Counted from the stretch's first letter, positions 16,586 to 25,045 are shown. The stretch: DNA of 64,000 nt from Salinicoccus carnicancri Crm (GCF_000330705.1 NZ_ANAM01000010.1:226007-290006), one strand, 5' to 3'. A program made the numbers and translations. Notes: generated from the sequence alone by a model not told the origin.

Positions 16586-17215
16586 ATGATGAGAAATATA
16601 CTTTTTTCCATACTTGTCCGGCCGTTGATACTGTTCATTCTCGGCCTGAATATCAGACACTATGAAAGGCTGCCCGCAAAAGGGCCATGTGTCATCATCG
16701 CCAATCATAACAGTCACCTGGACACACTGGTCCTGATGTCTTTATTCAAAGGCAGGTCATTCAGTAAAACGAGGCCCGTGGCTGCCGGGGATTATTTCAT
16801 GAGGAATAAATATCTGAAATTCTTCTCGACAAAGGTGATGAATATCATTCCGATACATCGCAAAATCACAAAAGATTTCAGGGGAATGTTCGAACCAGTC
16901 CTGGAATCCCTTGACGAAGATGGTATCATCATCCTGTTTCCCGAAGGTTCACGCGGCGAGGCGGAACAGCTGAGCAAGTATAAAAGCGGCATCTATTACC
17001 TCATGCGGGAACGGCCCGATGTCCCAATCATTCCAGTGTTCATGCATGGTCTCGGCAAAGCGCTGCCCAAAGGCTCGAAAGTCTTTGTGCCGTTTTTCGT
17101 GGATGTTCTGATCGGTGAACCTTTCAATTATACGGACAACCGGAAAGTATTCATGGAGACTCTCAACTGCAGTATGGATAAGCTGCAGGAAGAAGGGCGT
17201 TTCAGATCATGGTGA
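16586..17215 (+). CDS. PlsC-like 1-acylglycerol-3-phosphate acyltransferase
   Basis: 209-aa acyltransferase with one N-terminal membrane helix. The catalytic HxxxxD motif is in IANHNSHLDTLVL, and the second block is ILFPEGSRGEAEQ; HGLGKALPKGS fits the C-terminal block. The ATG at 16586 is chosen over GTG 16580 because AGGA lies 7 nt ahead. Starts 9 bp after the CdsA-like gene and overlaps the next gene by 7 bp, so it is part of one lipid operon. It may esterify lysophosphatidate or another lysolipid. Confidence 0.88.
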   Translation: MMRNILFSILVRPLILFILGLNIRHYERLPAKGPCVIIANHNSHLDTLVLMSLFKGRSFSKTRPVAAGDYFMRNKYLKFFSTKVMNIIPIHRKITKDFRGMFEPVLESLDEDGIIILFPEGSRGEAEQLSKYKSGIYYLMRERPDVPIIPVFMHGLGKALPKGSKVFVPFFVDVLIGEPFNYTDNRKVFMETLNCSMDKLQEEGRFRSW

Positions 17216-17748
17216 TGCTGCTCATCTTCCTGTGGGGATTCAGTGAAGCGACCTGGTTCTTCATAATCCCCGATGTCATCCTTTCACTGTACGCCCTGAC
17301 TGCATCGGACTTCACAAAAGTTGCCCGGACCAACATCTTCTGTCTTGCCGGCGCCATGACCGGCGGACTGATCCTTTTTCTGACAAGTGTACACCACCAT
17401 GCTTTCGTCCAGGAATGGATTTCACGAATCCCCGCCATACACGGATATATGATTGAGCATGTGAATCGTACAATGGGGGAAGATGGCCTGGCTGCCATTC
17501 TGTTCGGACCACTGTCCGGAGTACCGTACAAGTTATTTGCCATGGAAGGTCCCGCCTACACAGGTCTGTTCAGTTTCATGCTCATCAGCATACCTGCACG
17601 CCTCATTCGTTTCATCGCTGTTTCAGCCATCGCATTTTTCCTCTCCCGCATAACTTTTGCATCCCTTCATATGAAATGGAAGATTCTGATGTGGGCTGCT
17701 GTCTGGGTCATTGTCTATACCATCTATTTCGGTGTCCATCCGCTTTAA
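17209..17748 (+). CDS. Polytopic membrane protein, possibly VTT/DedA-like
   Basis: 179 aa with four or five hydrophobic segments. It has a re-entrant-looking block LFGPLSGVPYKLFAMEGP preceded by charged residues, reminiscent of DedA/YqaA-type proteins now linked to lipid translocation, but the similarity is loose. It overlaps the acyltransferase by 7 bp and ends the four-gene lipid operon. No T-run hairpin follows clearly before the ABC promoter at 17791. A lipid-handling role rests mainly on context. Confidence 0.6.
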   Translation: MVMLLIFLWGFSEATWFFIIPDVILSLYALTASDFTKVARTNIFCLAGAMTGGLILFLTSVHHHAFVQEWISRIPAIHGYMIEHVNRTMGEDGLAAILFGPLSGVPYKLFAMEGPAYTGLFSFMLISIPARLIRFIAVSAIAFFLSRITFASLHMKWKILMWAAVWVIVYTIYFGVHPL

Positions 17749-17790
17749 ATGCTCTGGACACCCTTTTCATTTGAAATCTCTCATGCCTCC

Positions 17791-17820
17791 TTGACAGCAA
17801 TGTAAAAACTGGCATATAAT
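17791..17820 (+). promoter_or_regulatory. Sigma-A promoter of the ABC importer operon
   Basis: TTGACA (17791-17796), 18-bp spacer, TATAAT (17815-17820): both hexamers match the consensus exactly. The start codon lies 40 bp downstream, preceded by AAAGGAGG. Confidence 0.88.
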
Positions 17821-17860
17821 CCTTATATGTTTAGTAGGAATTAAAGGAGGTGTGCGCACC

Positions 17861-18703
17861 ATGAAAGTCAGTTTGAAGGAAGTCAACAAATCATTCCAGA
17901 AAGGTAAAGGGGAGACGCTTGAGGTTCTGGATGACATTGATTTCAATATTTCAGAGGGCGAATTTGTATCATTGATCGGTCCGTCGGGATGCGGCAAATC
18001 CACGATATTGAAACTGGTCGCCGGCCTGGATGCTCCGACTTCCGGGGAAGTGCTGATGAATGGCAGGACAGTCACCGGCCCCGGAACTGACCGTGTGGTC
18101 GTCTTCCAGGAGGGTGGACTGTTTCCATGGATGACAGTGATTGAAAATGTTACATACGGGCTCCTGCGCAAGAAGATGAGCAAAGAGGAAGCCCATGAAA
18201 AGGCAATGGAGGGGCTCAGAATGGTCCATCTGGCCAACTTCACAGGTTCGTATCCCCACGAGCTGTCCGGCGGCATGAAGCAGCGTGTGGCCATTGCCCG
18301 TGCACTCGTCATGGATCCTGATGTCCTTCTGATGGACGAACCGTTCGCGGCACTTGATGAACAGACGCGCCTTGTATTGCACAAGGAACTGCAGAGGATC
18401 TGGCAGGACACGGGGAAGACGATACTGTTCATCACACATAATATCAGGGAAGCACTGACACTCTCGGACAGGGTGCTGCTCATGAGTACAAGACCGGGCT
18501 CCCTGAAGAGGGAGTTCACCGTTCAGGCGGCACGTCCCAGGGATCCCTCGGACAGTAATGTTGTGGATCTGGAAAGGCGCGTGATGGAAGATCTGGAAGA
18601 GGAAATGGAAAAAGTGCTTAAGGAGGAATTTGGCGATGACTACCATCTTGAGAAGAGTCGTGTTCGTGATAGTGATCATAGCAATATGGGAAGTCATATC
18701 TAA
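17861..18703 (+). CDS. ABC importer ATPase, nitrate/sulfonate/taurine type
   Basis: 280-aa cytoplasmic ATPase. Walker A GPSGCGKST, Q-loop VVVFQEGGLFPW, signature LSGGMKQRVAIARAL, Walker B VLLMDEPFAALD and the switch His in LFITHNIREAL are all present, in the SsuB/TauB/NrtD style. The ATG at 17861 (MKVSLKEVNKSF) is preferred to a GTG at 17852 because AAAGGAGG ends about 9 nt upstream. The charged C-terminus (about 22 codons) overlaps the permease gene by 68 bp. Substrate not determinable. Confidence 0.92.
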   Translation: MKVSLKEVNKSFQKGKGETLEVLDDIDFNISEGEFVSLIGPSGCGKSTILKLVAGLDAPTSGEVLMNGRTVTGPGTDRVVVFQEGGLFPWMTVIENVTYGLLRKKMSKEEAHEKAMEGLRMVHLANFTGSYPHELSGGMKQRVAIARALVMDPDVLLMDEPFAALDEQTRLVLHKELQRIWQDTGKTILFITHNIREALTLSDRVLLMSTRPGSLKREFTVQAARPRDPSDSNVVDLERRVMEDLEEEMEKVLKEEFGDDYHLEKSRVRDSDHSNMGSHI

Positions 18704-19415
18704 GGCCGGAATCTTTCCGACCTTCATGTTTCCGCCCCTGATCATCCCGAGCGTGCCCGGTGGTGTCACAGTGCTCAAGACGCTGGCCGGCGGCATAATG
18801 TCCGGTCAGATCCTAGCAGCCACGGGAGTGACACTCAGCCGGCTGCTCATCGGTTTTCTGATTGCCGTGGTCCTCGGCCTTACATTCGGGTTCCTGATCG
18901 CCCGCTTCAAATGGGTGGATGATACACTGGGATACTTCGTCACCGCTCTGCAGTCCATTCCGAGCATTGTCTGGTTCCCACTGGCAATCGTCTGGTTCGG
19001 GCTTGGGAACACGGCAATCCTATTCATCGTGGCGATCGGCGCCACATGGACGATGACCGTCAACTCAAGTGCCGGCTTCAAGAACGTGCCCTCAATCTAC
19101 ATCAATGCGGCACGAACTCTCGGCTCATCAGGAGCACACCTGCTCAGAACCGTCATACTGCCCGCTTCGGTACCCCATATCATTTCAGGCCTCCGGGTCG
19201 CATGGGCATTCGCATGGCGCGCCATCATGGCCGGTGAGCTGCTCGGAGCAGCCGGCGGACTCGGCTACCTGCTCGACCTCGGCCGCTCAACACAGGCCAT
19301 GGATCTGGTACTTTCGATCATGATCGTCATCGGCTTAATCGGCACCATCATAGACAACCAGGTGTTCCTCAGGATGGAACGCTCTGTCTCCAGAAAATGG
19401 GGACTCAGAACATAG
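18636..19415 (+). CDS. ABC importer permease, SsuC/TauC/NrtB type
   Basis: 259-aa membrane subunit with six hydrophobic helices; the EAA loop is NAARTLGSSGAHLLRTVILP, and GLRVAWAFAWRAIMAGELL follows as in sulfonate and nitrate permeases. The ATG at 18636 is chosen because AGGAGG lies 9 nt upstream; a TTG at 18630 is less likely. Lies within the end of the ATPase gene in another frame, indicating coupled translation. Confidence 0.92.
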   Translation: MTTILRRVVFVIVIIAIWEVISKAGIFPTFMFPPLIIPSVPGGVTVLKTLAGGIMSGQILAATGVTLSRLLIGFLIAVVLGLTFGFLIARFKWVDDTLGYFVTALQSIPSIVWFPLAIVWFGLGNTAILFIVAIGATWTMTVNSSAGFKNVPSIYINAARTLGSSGAHLLRTVILPASVPHIISGLRVAWAFAWRAIMAGELLGAAGGLGYLLDLGRSTQAMDLVLSIMIVIGLIGTIIDNQVFLRMERSVSRKWGLRT

Positions 19416-19431
19416 TGAGAGGATGAATTAC

Positions 19432-20415
19432 ATGAAAAGAACACTCATCGGTTTTTTAATAATGATGACACTAATCATCTCCGGCTGCGGTGCTCCAGAA
19501 GATGAGGCGGAAGAAGTGCGCATCGGATACTTTCCGAACTTCACACATATCACTACAATAATCGCTCTTGAGAACGGCTACCTCCAGGAGGAATTCGGAG
19601 AGGACATTTCAATCGATACGATGACATTCCCTGACGGCAGTGCATTCATGGAGGCAATGTCGACGGATGAATTCGACATCGGGACCGTCGGCCCCTCCCC
19701 GACAACAAATACTTATTTGAGGAATCCGGCCCATGAGATCATTGCAGGTGCCGTAAACGGCGGTGCGGTACTCGCTACAGCCGAGAATGCAGGAATCGGG
19801 AGCGTGGAGGATCTGGAGGGAGCGAGAATCGCCATCCCTACCATCGGCTCCACCCAGGACATCATGCTGCGCAAAGTCCTTGAAGATGCGGGGCTCACTG
19901 CTGACGACGTTGAAATGGTGCCCCAGGCACCTGCCGACACTTCCGGCCTCTTCCTCCAGGGTGATGTGGATGCCGCGGCTACACAGGAGCCGTGGGGTGT
20001 ATTCCTTGAAAACCAGGCCAACGCCGACATCCTGCTCGACGAAGAGGAATTTGCATGGGGCACTGACTCCACGACTACAGTCGTGACCGCCCGCCAGGGA
20101 TTCACAGACAGCAATCCGGAACTCACAGAAGGTTATATCCGTGCACATATGAAGGCCGTCGAATTCTTCCAGCAGAACCAGGAGGAGGCCGTGCAGATAT
20201 TTGTCGACCATATTGCTGAAATTTCCGGCCAGGAACTTGATTATGAGGAGACACTCGAGGCCAGCAACCGGCTGAATCCGACCTATGAGATCAATGAGGA
20301 GGTACTGCAGGAAATGGCAGCCATCAGCAGCGAGGCTGAATACACACCTTCAGATGAAATCGAAGGGCTCGTCAATACCGAATTCCTCGATGCAGTACTT
20401 GAAGATGATGAATGA
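19432..20415 (+). CDS. ABC importer substrate-binding lipoprotein, SsuA/TauA/NrtA-like
   Basis: 327-aa exported lipoprotein. Signal peptide with a hydrophobic core and lipobox ISGC (Cys about residue 19), then an acidic linker. The mature part follows the NMT1/SsuA fold: EEVRIGYFPNFTHITTIIAL, DIGTVGPSPTTNTYL, IAIPTIGSTQDIMLRKVL, DAAATQEPWG. GAGAGG lies 9 nt before the ATG at 19432; the ATG at 19423 would abut that site. Very acidic overall. Last gene of the importer operon; its terminator is split by the insertion sequence. Confidence 0.9.
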   Translation: MKRTLIGFLIMMTLIISGCGAPEDEAEEVRIGYFPNFTHITTIIALENGYLQEEFGEDISIDTMTFPDGSAFMEAMSTDEFDIGTVGPSPTTNTYLRNPAHEIIAGAVNGGAVLATAENAGIGSVEDLEGARIAIPTIGSTQDIMLRKVLEDAGLTADDVEMVPQAPADTSGLFLQGDVDAAATQEPWGVFLENQANADILLDEEEFAWGTDSTTTVVTARQGFTDSNPELTEGYIRAHMKAVEFFQQNQEEAVQIFVDHIAEISGQELDYEETLEASNRLNPTYEINEEVLQEMAAISSEAEYTPSDEIEGLVNTEFLDAVLEDDE

Positions 20416-20416
20416 T

Positions 20417-20434
20417 AAAAAGCGCGGGATCAAC
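20417..20434 (+). terminator. Left arm of a terminator split by the insertion sequence
   Basis: These 18 bases (AAAAAGCGCGGGATCAAC) are the exact reverse complement of 22121-22138 on the far side of the element. Removing the element and one 3-bp repeat restores an 18-bp perfect stem with loop ATGA and a T-run, the expected terminator of the ABC operon and of convergent pdxT. Confidence 0.93.
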
Positions 20435-20437
20435 ATG

Positions 20438-20440
20438 AGT
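20438..20440. repeat. Left target-site duplication (AGT)
   Basis: AGT here and AGT at 22120-22122 flank the element directly. Three base pairs is a usual duplication length for IS3-family elements. Confidence 0.85.
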
Positions 20441-20509
20441 TGATATGCTCCCCTTGTAGTAGACAGAGAAATAATAAACACTCTGTAAATACTATAAGGG
20501 GAGATTTCT

Positions 20510-21319
20510 ATGTCTAAGCGAACCAGTAAACATACATTAGATGAAAAGGTGAATATCGTCCGACAGGTGGTGGATGAGAACCGATCCATCCATCGCGTAT
20601 CCAAGCACTATCAATTATGGGAAAGTACACTTAAAAATTGGGTGTATCGGTATGAGACATATGGTATGGACGGTTTAAAGGAATCAAAAATGTGGAAGCA
20701 CTATTCAGAAGAAACCAAGCAGAACGCTGTGAAAGATTACCTGAACCATAAAGGCAGTCTGAGAGATATCAGCCAAAAATATCAAATGAGCAGCACTTCA
20801 GTTTTACGTCGATGGATATCCAAGTATACTGGTGGTAAATCACTTAAATCCACTGGGAAAGGGATGTCTAAGATGACTAAAGGCCGTAAAACAATATGGA
20901 AAGAGCGTGTTGAAATCGTACAATACACGCTCGCAAGAGATCGGGATTACCATGGGGCCGCGGAAAAGTATGATGTCTCTTATCAGCAGGTGTACAGCTG
21001 GGTAAAGAAGTATGAATCCGGGGGCACTATGGCATTACAGGACCGTCGCGGCAAAGGACTGGCGTCGAAAGAGACGTTAACAGATGAAGAACAGCTCCAG
21101 CTAAAGATCAAAGAACTGGAACATCGAAATCAATACTTAGAGGCTGAATCCGGTCTGTTAAAAAAGTTGAAAGCCATCGAAAGGCGGGATCCGTTCAACT
21201 CGGTCGATATACCCGGTACTTTCAGGCGATATATGAATACCATCAAGAGACCCACACATCGATTCAACACCTATGTGACATTCTGGGTGTTTCGCGGTCA
21301 GGATATTATAAGTGGGTGA
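20510..21319 (+). CDS. IS3-family transposase OrfA (DNA-binding subunit)
   Basis: The 0-frame product is 269 aa if no frameshift occurs. It holds repeated helix-turn-helix segments (about residues 8-55, 62-105 and 125-175) and a leucine-rich helix (LKIKELEHRNQYLEAESGLL) just ahead of the shift site, all typical of the IS150-type OrfA. Residues after about 219 lie beyond the slippery site and show no family similarity. GGGGAG lies 6 nt before the ATG. Transcribed in the same direction as the ABC operon. Confidence 0.9.
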   Translation: MSKRTSKHTLDEKVNIVRQVVDENRSIHRVSKHYQLWESTLKNWVYRYETYGMDGLKESKMWKHYSEETKQNAVKDYLNHKGSLRDISQKYQMSSTSVLRRWISKYTGGKSLKSTGKGMSKMTKGRKTIWKERVEIVQYTLARDRDYHGAAEKYDVSYQQVYSWVKKYESGGTMALQDRRGKGLASKETLTDEEQLQLKIKELEHRNQYLEAESGLLKKLKAIERRDPFNSVDIPGTFRRYMNTIKRPTHRFNTYVTFWVFRGQDIISG

Positions 21320-22077
21320 ACCGGGCGCCGACGCCCCATGAAGAAGAAAATCAATGGTTACTGGGCGTTGTGAAGACCATGTTCAATGAATTTAAGGGCA
21401 TCTATGGCTACCGTCGCCTGACAATGAATATTAATCGTAGACATGGCACACAATATAATCATAAGCGAATCCGTCGATTACTCATTAAACTGGGGCTCCG
21501 GTCCTGTATCCGCCGGTCTAACGGGTATTGTACGAAGACCGGTTATCAGAATATCGAAGCCAATCACTTAAACGGCGCCTTCACTGCCACGGCGCCGAAT
21601 GAGAAATGGTTGACTGATGTCACCTACCTTAAATATGGCATCGGTCAGAAAGCATATTTAAGTGCCATTAAAGATGTCTATGATGGGTCTATCGTGGCGT
21701 ACAAAGTACGAAAAAGGAATGATAATCCACTGGTCATGGATACACTCAAAGACGCGATTGAAATGTATCCGGATGCCACACCGATGATCCATTCGGATCG
21801 CGGCTCACAGTATACATCTAAAGCATTTCGTCAAATCACGACAGAAGCCGGAATGACACGCAGTATGTCCCGACTGGCGACGTGCACGGATAATGCACCC
21901 ATGGAAAGTTTCTTCGGCCATTTTAAGTGTGAGTGTTACGATTTAAAGATGTATACGACGTTTGAAACATTGGAAGCTGATATTGAACAATACATCAAAT
22001 TTTATAATCACGACAGATTTCAAGCGAAACTAAACAGCCTGTCCCCGATGGAGTTCCGGGCACAGGCTGCAGCATAA
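21148..22077 (+). CDS. IS3-family transposase OrfB (catalytic part, made as OrfAB by -1 frameshift)
   Basis: Open in its frame from 21148 with no ATG near the start, as expected for a product made by frameshifting at 21160-21166. The N-terminal part reads TSIQHLCDILGVSRSGYYKW, the usual OrfB entry, and so confirms that the frame upstream of 21316 is coding. Catalytic residues: first Asp in WLTDVTYLKYG, second in IHSDRGSQYTS, and Glu 36 residues later in NAPMESFFGHFKCE (DDE with 35 between). A GTG at 21316 begins the part that has its own start codon, but it would lack the entry helix. Confidence 0.92.
   Translation: MRSVKKVESHRKAGSVQLGRYTRYFQAIYEYHQETHTSIQHLCDILGVSRSGYYKWVNRAPTPHEEENQWLLGVVKTMFNEFKGIYGYRRLTMNINRRHGTQYNHKRIRRLLIKLGLRSCIRRSNGYCTKTGYQNIEANHLNGAFTATAPNEKWLTDVTYLKYGIGQKAYLSAIKDVYDGSIVAYKVRKRNDNPLVMDTLKDAIEMYPDATPMIHSDRGSQYTSKAFRQITTEAGMTRSMSRLATCTDNAPMESFFGHFKCECYDLKMYTTFETLEADIEQYIKFYNHDRFQAKLNSLSPMEFRAQAAA
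21160..21166 (+). other. Programmed -1 frameshift site (A AAA AAG)
   Basis: Six A followed by G, read in OrfA as TTA-AAA-AAG. Slipping back one base gives AAA-AAA-GTT, which is the OrfB frame. This heptamer is the classic shift signal of IS3-family elements. Confidence 0.92.
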
Positions 22078-22119
22078 TTATTTTATTATTTACGTGTCTA
22101 CTTGACGGGTGGCAGTTCA

Positions 22120-22122
22120 AGT
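22120..22122. repeat. Right target-site duplication (AGT)
   Basis: Direct copy of 20438-20440, immediately after the right terminal inverted repeat. Confidence 0.85.
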
Positions 22123-22138
22123 TGATCCCGCGCTTTTT
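22121..22138. terminator. Right arm of the split terminator
   Basis: GTTGATCCCGCGCTTTTT, complementary to 20417-20434. It lies 4 bp beyond the pdxT stop and, alone, can no longer form the hairpin that should end pdxST transcription. Confidence 0.9.
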
Positions 22139-22142
22139 AATT

Positions 22143-22721
22143 TTACCGTGTTGTTTCCGCAGCATGCGATTCAACCATGTCAATGAAATACTGATGGAAT
22201 ACTGTGGAATCGGTGAGCTCCGGATGAAACGAGATGCCGAGATGGTGTTCCGAGCGTACCGCAACGATTTTGCCGCCGGTTTCGGAAAGGATGTCCACCC
22301 CGCTGCCGACTGACACGATATGCGGGGCACGGATGAAGACCGCTTCCGCTTTTTCGTCTATGCCCTTAACATCCAGTTGTGCTTCAAAACTGTCGACCTG
22401 CCGGCCGAATGAGTTCCTCGCGACAGTGATATCGAGCTTTCCCAAGTGGCCTCCGCTCCGGTCTGTCACGTCTGCGGCAAGCAGTATCAGTCCGGCGCAT
22501 GTGCCGAACATGGGAAGGCTGCTTCGCCGGAGCGCTTCTGTGAAGCCATAGCGGTCCATCAGCCGGCGCATCGTGGTGGATTCGCCGCCCGGGAGGATTA
22601 GGCCGTCTATATACTTAAGTTCCTCCACCCGTTTGATGGGCACCGCTTCATGGCCGCATGCTTCGACAAGGTCCGCATGCTCCCTCACAGCCCCCTGCAG
22701 GGCGAGTATGCCGACGTTCAT
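22143..22721 (-). CDS. pdxT: Pyridoxal 5'-phosphate synthase glutaminase subunit PdxT
   Basis: Class I glutaminase that feeds ammonia to PdxS in the DXP-independent PLP pathway. 192 aa with [14 protein letters not shown], the nucleophile Cys in [11 protein letters not shown], and the His-Glu pair in [12 protein letters not shown]. The ATG at 22721 ([10 protein letters not shown]) overlaps the pdxS stop (TAATG); an ATG two codons upstream is less likely. With pdxS it forms a two-gene operon whose terminator was broken by the insertion sequence. Confidence 0.95.
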   Translation of the reverse strand: MNVGILALQGAVREHADLVEACGHEAVPIKRVEELKYIDGLILPGGESTTMRRLMDRYGFTEALRRSSLPMFGTCAGLILLAADVTDRSGGHLGKLDITVARNSFGRQVDSFEAQLDVKGIDEKAEAVFIRAPHIVSVGSGVDILSETGGKIVAVRSEHHLGISFHPELTDSTVFHQYFIDMVESHAAETTR

Positions 22722-23605
22722 TACCATCCGCGTTCCTGCATCCTATCTTCCAGCGACAGCTGGCTGATATCGATGCCTGCCATCGCCGAACCAAGCTCTT
22801 TCGCCAGCCTGCCGATCAGTTCGTAGTCCTGGTAGTGCGTCGTCGCTTCAACGATCGCCTTGGCAAACTTCTCCGGATTCTCCGACTTGAACACGCCTGA
22901 GCCGACGAATACACCGTCTGCACCGAGTTCCATCATGAGCGCCGCATCCTGCGGCGTCGCAACGCCGCCTGCCGCAAAATTCACGACCGGCAGTTTGCCG
23001 AGTTTCTTTATCTCCCTGAGGACATCGTAAGGTGCACCCTGGTTTTTCGCCTCGGTCATGAGTTCATCATCGCTCATCACTGAAATCTGACGCACTTCCT
23101 GGTTGACCATCCTCATGTGCCTGACCGCTTCGACAATATTGCCGGTGCCAGGTTCCCCCTTCGTGCGCAGCATGGAGGCGCCTTCCCCGATCCGCCTTGC
23201 CGCTTCGCCGATGTTGCGGCAGCCGCATACGAACGGAACCGTATAATCATCCTTTTTTAGATGGAATACCTCATCCGCCGGCGTAAGGACTTCAGATTCA
23301 TCTATATAGTCCACTCCAAGCGACTCCAGCACCCTCGCTTCGGTGATGTGTCCGATCCTGCACTTCGCCATTACCGGTATGGATACCGCGTCCACCACTT
23401 CTTCGACGATGCGCGGATCGCATGCCCTTGCGACGCCGCCCGCTGCCCTGATATCGGATGGCACACGTTCAAGCGCCATGACCGCAACAGCTCCCGCCGC
23501 TTCAGCAATTTTGGCCTGCTCCGCATTGACGACATCCATGATTACGCCGCCCTTCTGCATTTCCGCCATACCTCTTTTGACCCTTTCAGTTCCTGTCTGC
23601 TGCAT
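22721..23605 (-). CDS. pdxS: Pyridoxal 5'-phosphate synthase subunit PdxS
   Basis: Barrel enzyme that builds PLP from ribose 5-phosphate, glyceraldehyde 3-phosphate and ammonia. 294 aa, strongly conserved: [20 protein letters not shown], the catalytic Lys in [23 protein letters not shown], and [26 protein letters not shown] precedes the ATG. Divergent from its likely activator pdxR. Confidence 0.97.
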   Translation of the reverse strand: MQQTGTERVKRGMAEMQKGGVIMDVVNAEQAKIAEAAGAVAVMALERVPSDIRAAGGVARACDPRIVEEVVDAVSIPVMAKCRIGHITEARVLESLGVDYIDESEVLTPADEVFHLKKDDYTVPFVCGCRNIGEAARRIGEGASMLRTKGEPGTGNIVEAVRHMRMVNQEVRQISVMSDDELMTEAKNQGAPYDVLREIKKLGKLPVVNFAAGGVATPQDAALMMELGADGVFVGSGVFKSENPEKFAKAIVEATTHYQDYELIGRLAKELGSAMAGIDISQLSLEDRMQERGW

Positions 23606-23632
23606 GCTTACGACTCCCTTTCCTATTGAGAT

Positions 23633-23649
23633 TATACTAAAATAGTATA
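23633..23649. promoter_or_regulatory. Palindrome in the pdxS-pdxR intergenic region
   Basis: TATACT, 5-bp gap AAAAT, AGTATA. The minus-strand -10 candidate of pdxS, TATAAT (23636-23631), overlaps its left arm. A partly similar sequence, CTCTAAAGTATC, follows at about 23666-23677. Lack of a good -35 for pdxS fits activation by PdxR. Confidence 0.5.
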
Positions 23650-23706
23650 GAATAAGATCTGAACACTCTAAAGTATCAGTTTGAAATAGATTGAGGAGGT
23701 CAGATT

Positions 23707-25044
23707 ATGCTGATCAGTCTGGACAAGAATTCGGGCATCCCTTTATTCGAACAGATTTATGATATCATCAGGCAGCAGATCATCGACGGCGAACTTGAGA
23801 ATGATGAGAGACTCCCGAGCAAGCGTCAGCTGCAGCGCGACCTTTCCATCAGCCAGACGACGATTGAAAATGCCTACGGCCGCCTGCTGGATGAAGACCT
23901 GATATACAGCAGGGAGAAAAGTGGCTATTTCGTCACCCCTGTTGCACAGCTGAAAGGGGGAAACAGGGAGACCGCAGCCGACATAGTGAGGAAAAAGAAA
24001 AAGTACTACACCCTGCCCCCTGGCACGATTGATACAACGATTGTCCAGAGTGATGTACTGAAGCATATCGCCAGGGAGGTATTTTCTGATGATGAGCTGT
24101 TGAACCTCGGGGATGAAAGCGGGGAAAGGAGGCTCAGGGAGCAGATCAGGCATTACCTGCATATCAACAGGGGCGTCAACTGTTCAACCGATCAGATCTT
24201 CATCGGACCCTCCACGGAATTCCTGCTCGAGCAGCTTCTCTATCTGATGGGGCATCCGGCAATGACAATCGAGGACCCGGGCTATCCCGTCATCAAAAAG
24301 GTTCTGCAGCGGCTCGGCAGCAAAGTCGATTTCGCCCCGGTCAGAGAGGACGGCGTGGATGTCGGAACCGTTCTTGCCCTCTCCAACCCGGTCGTCCACG
24401 TCACTCCATCCCATCAGTTTCCGAGTGGTGTCGTCCTGTCGCTTCAAAAGCGCATTCAGCTGCTGAATCATGCAGACGCCGCGGGCAGCTATATCATCGA
24501 GGATGACTATGACAGTGAATTCAGATACACAGGACGGCCTCTGTCCTCAATGCAGGGACTCGATCAGAACGACCGGACCATTTACATGAGCACATTCTCA
24601 AAGGCACTCTATCCCTCGCTCAGGCTCTCCTGCATGGTGCTGCCGAAGAGGCTGGCGGAACTTTATTATGCAAAGCGTCTTTCATGCAATGTGCCGCGGC
24701 AGATGCAGCTCATCGTCGCCCATTTCATGGAGCGCGGTTATCTGGAGCGGCATATCAACAGGGTGCGCAAAATCTACCGTACAAAGATGGAGGCTGTGAC
24801 CTCGTGGCTCAGGAGGGAATATGAAGGCATTGAAATATACGGGGATCATACCGGCATGCATTTCATGCTGAGTGTACCGGGTACAGACCTCCATACCCCG
24901 GCTGAAAAACACAGCATAGTCCACGGCAGCAGGTATTCGCAATCGGAGGGACTGACGGATACAGTTCTGATCGGCATCGGCGAAAAGAGTGCGGAAGAGA
25001 TAATGGATATACTGGCGGCATTTCTCGGGGATATTTTCCCATAA
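23707..25044 (+). CDS. pdxR: MocR/GntR-type transcriptional regulator PdxR
   Basis: 445-aa regulator that activates PLP synthesis genes when PLP is scarce. Residues about 1-75 are a GntR winged helix (FEQIYDIIRQQIIDGELENDERLPSKRQLQRDL, shown here in part), residues about 110-445 a class I aminotransferase domain with DDYDSEFRY and the PLP-lysine region TFSKALYPSLRLS. AGGAGG lies 7 nt ahead of the ATG. Divergent neighbour of pdxST, the usual PdxR position in Firmicutes. Confidence 0.92.
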   Translation: MLISLDKNSGIPLFEQIYDIIRQQIIDGELENDERLPSKRQLQRDLSISQTTIENAYGRLLDEDLIYSREKSGYFVTPVAQLKGGNRETAADIVRKKKKYYTLPPGTIDTTIVQSDVLKHIAREVFSDDELLNLGDESGERRLREQIRHYLHINRGVNCSTDQIFIGPSTEFLLEQLLYLMGHPAMTIEDPGYPVIKKVLQRLGSKVDFAPVREDGVDVGTVLALSNPVVHVTPSHQFPSGVVLSLQKRIQLLNHADAAGSYIIEDDYDSEFRYTGRPLSSMQGLDQNDRTIYMSTFSKALYPSLRLSCMVLPKRLAELYYAKRLSCNVPRQMQLIVAHFMERGYLERHINRVRKIYRTKMEAVTSWLRREYEGIEIYGDHTGMHFMLSVPGTDLHTPAEKHSIVHGSRYSQSEGLTDTVLIGIGEKSAEEIMDILAAFLGDIFP

Positions 25045-25045
25045 T

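Larger units (their letters stand above)
20441..22119 (+). mobile_element. Complete IS3-family insertion sequence (IS150-like organisation)
   Basis: 1679 bp. Imperfect terminal inverted repeats begin TG and end CA: the first 38 bases at each end match at about 28 positions, including the shared block AGTAGACA and AAATAATAAA. Inside are OrfA with several helix-turn-helix segments and OrfB with a D-D-35-E integrase core in the -1 frame, joined by an A6G slippery site. Flanked by 3-bp direct repeats AGT and inserted in a terminator. Nothing is broken, so it is probably still able to move. Confidence 0.95.

Noticed and set aside
21316..22077. OrfB as an independent gene from the GTG at 21316
   Set aside because: The same frame upstream encodes the conserved OrfB entry, so the protein is made by frameshift from OrfA rather than from this codon.
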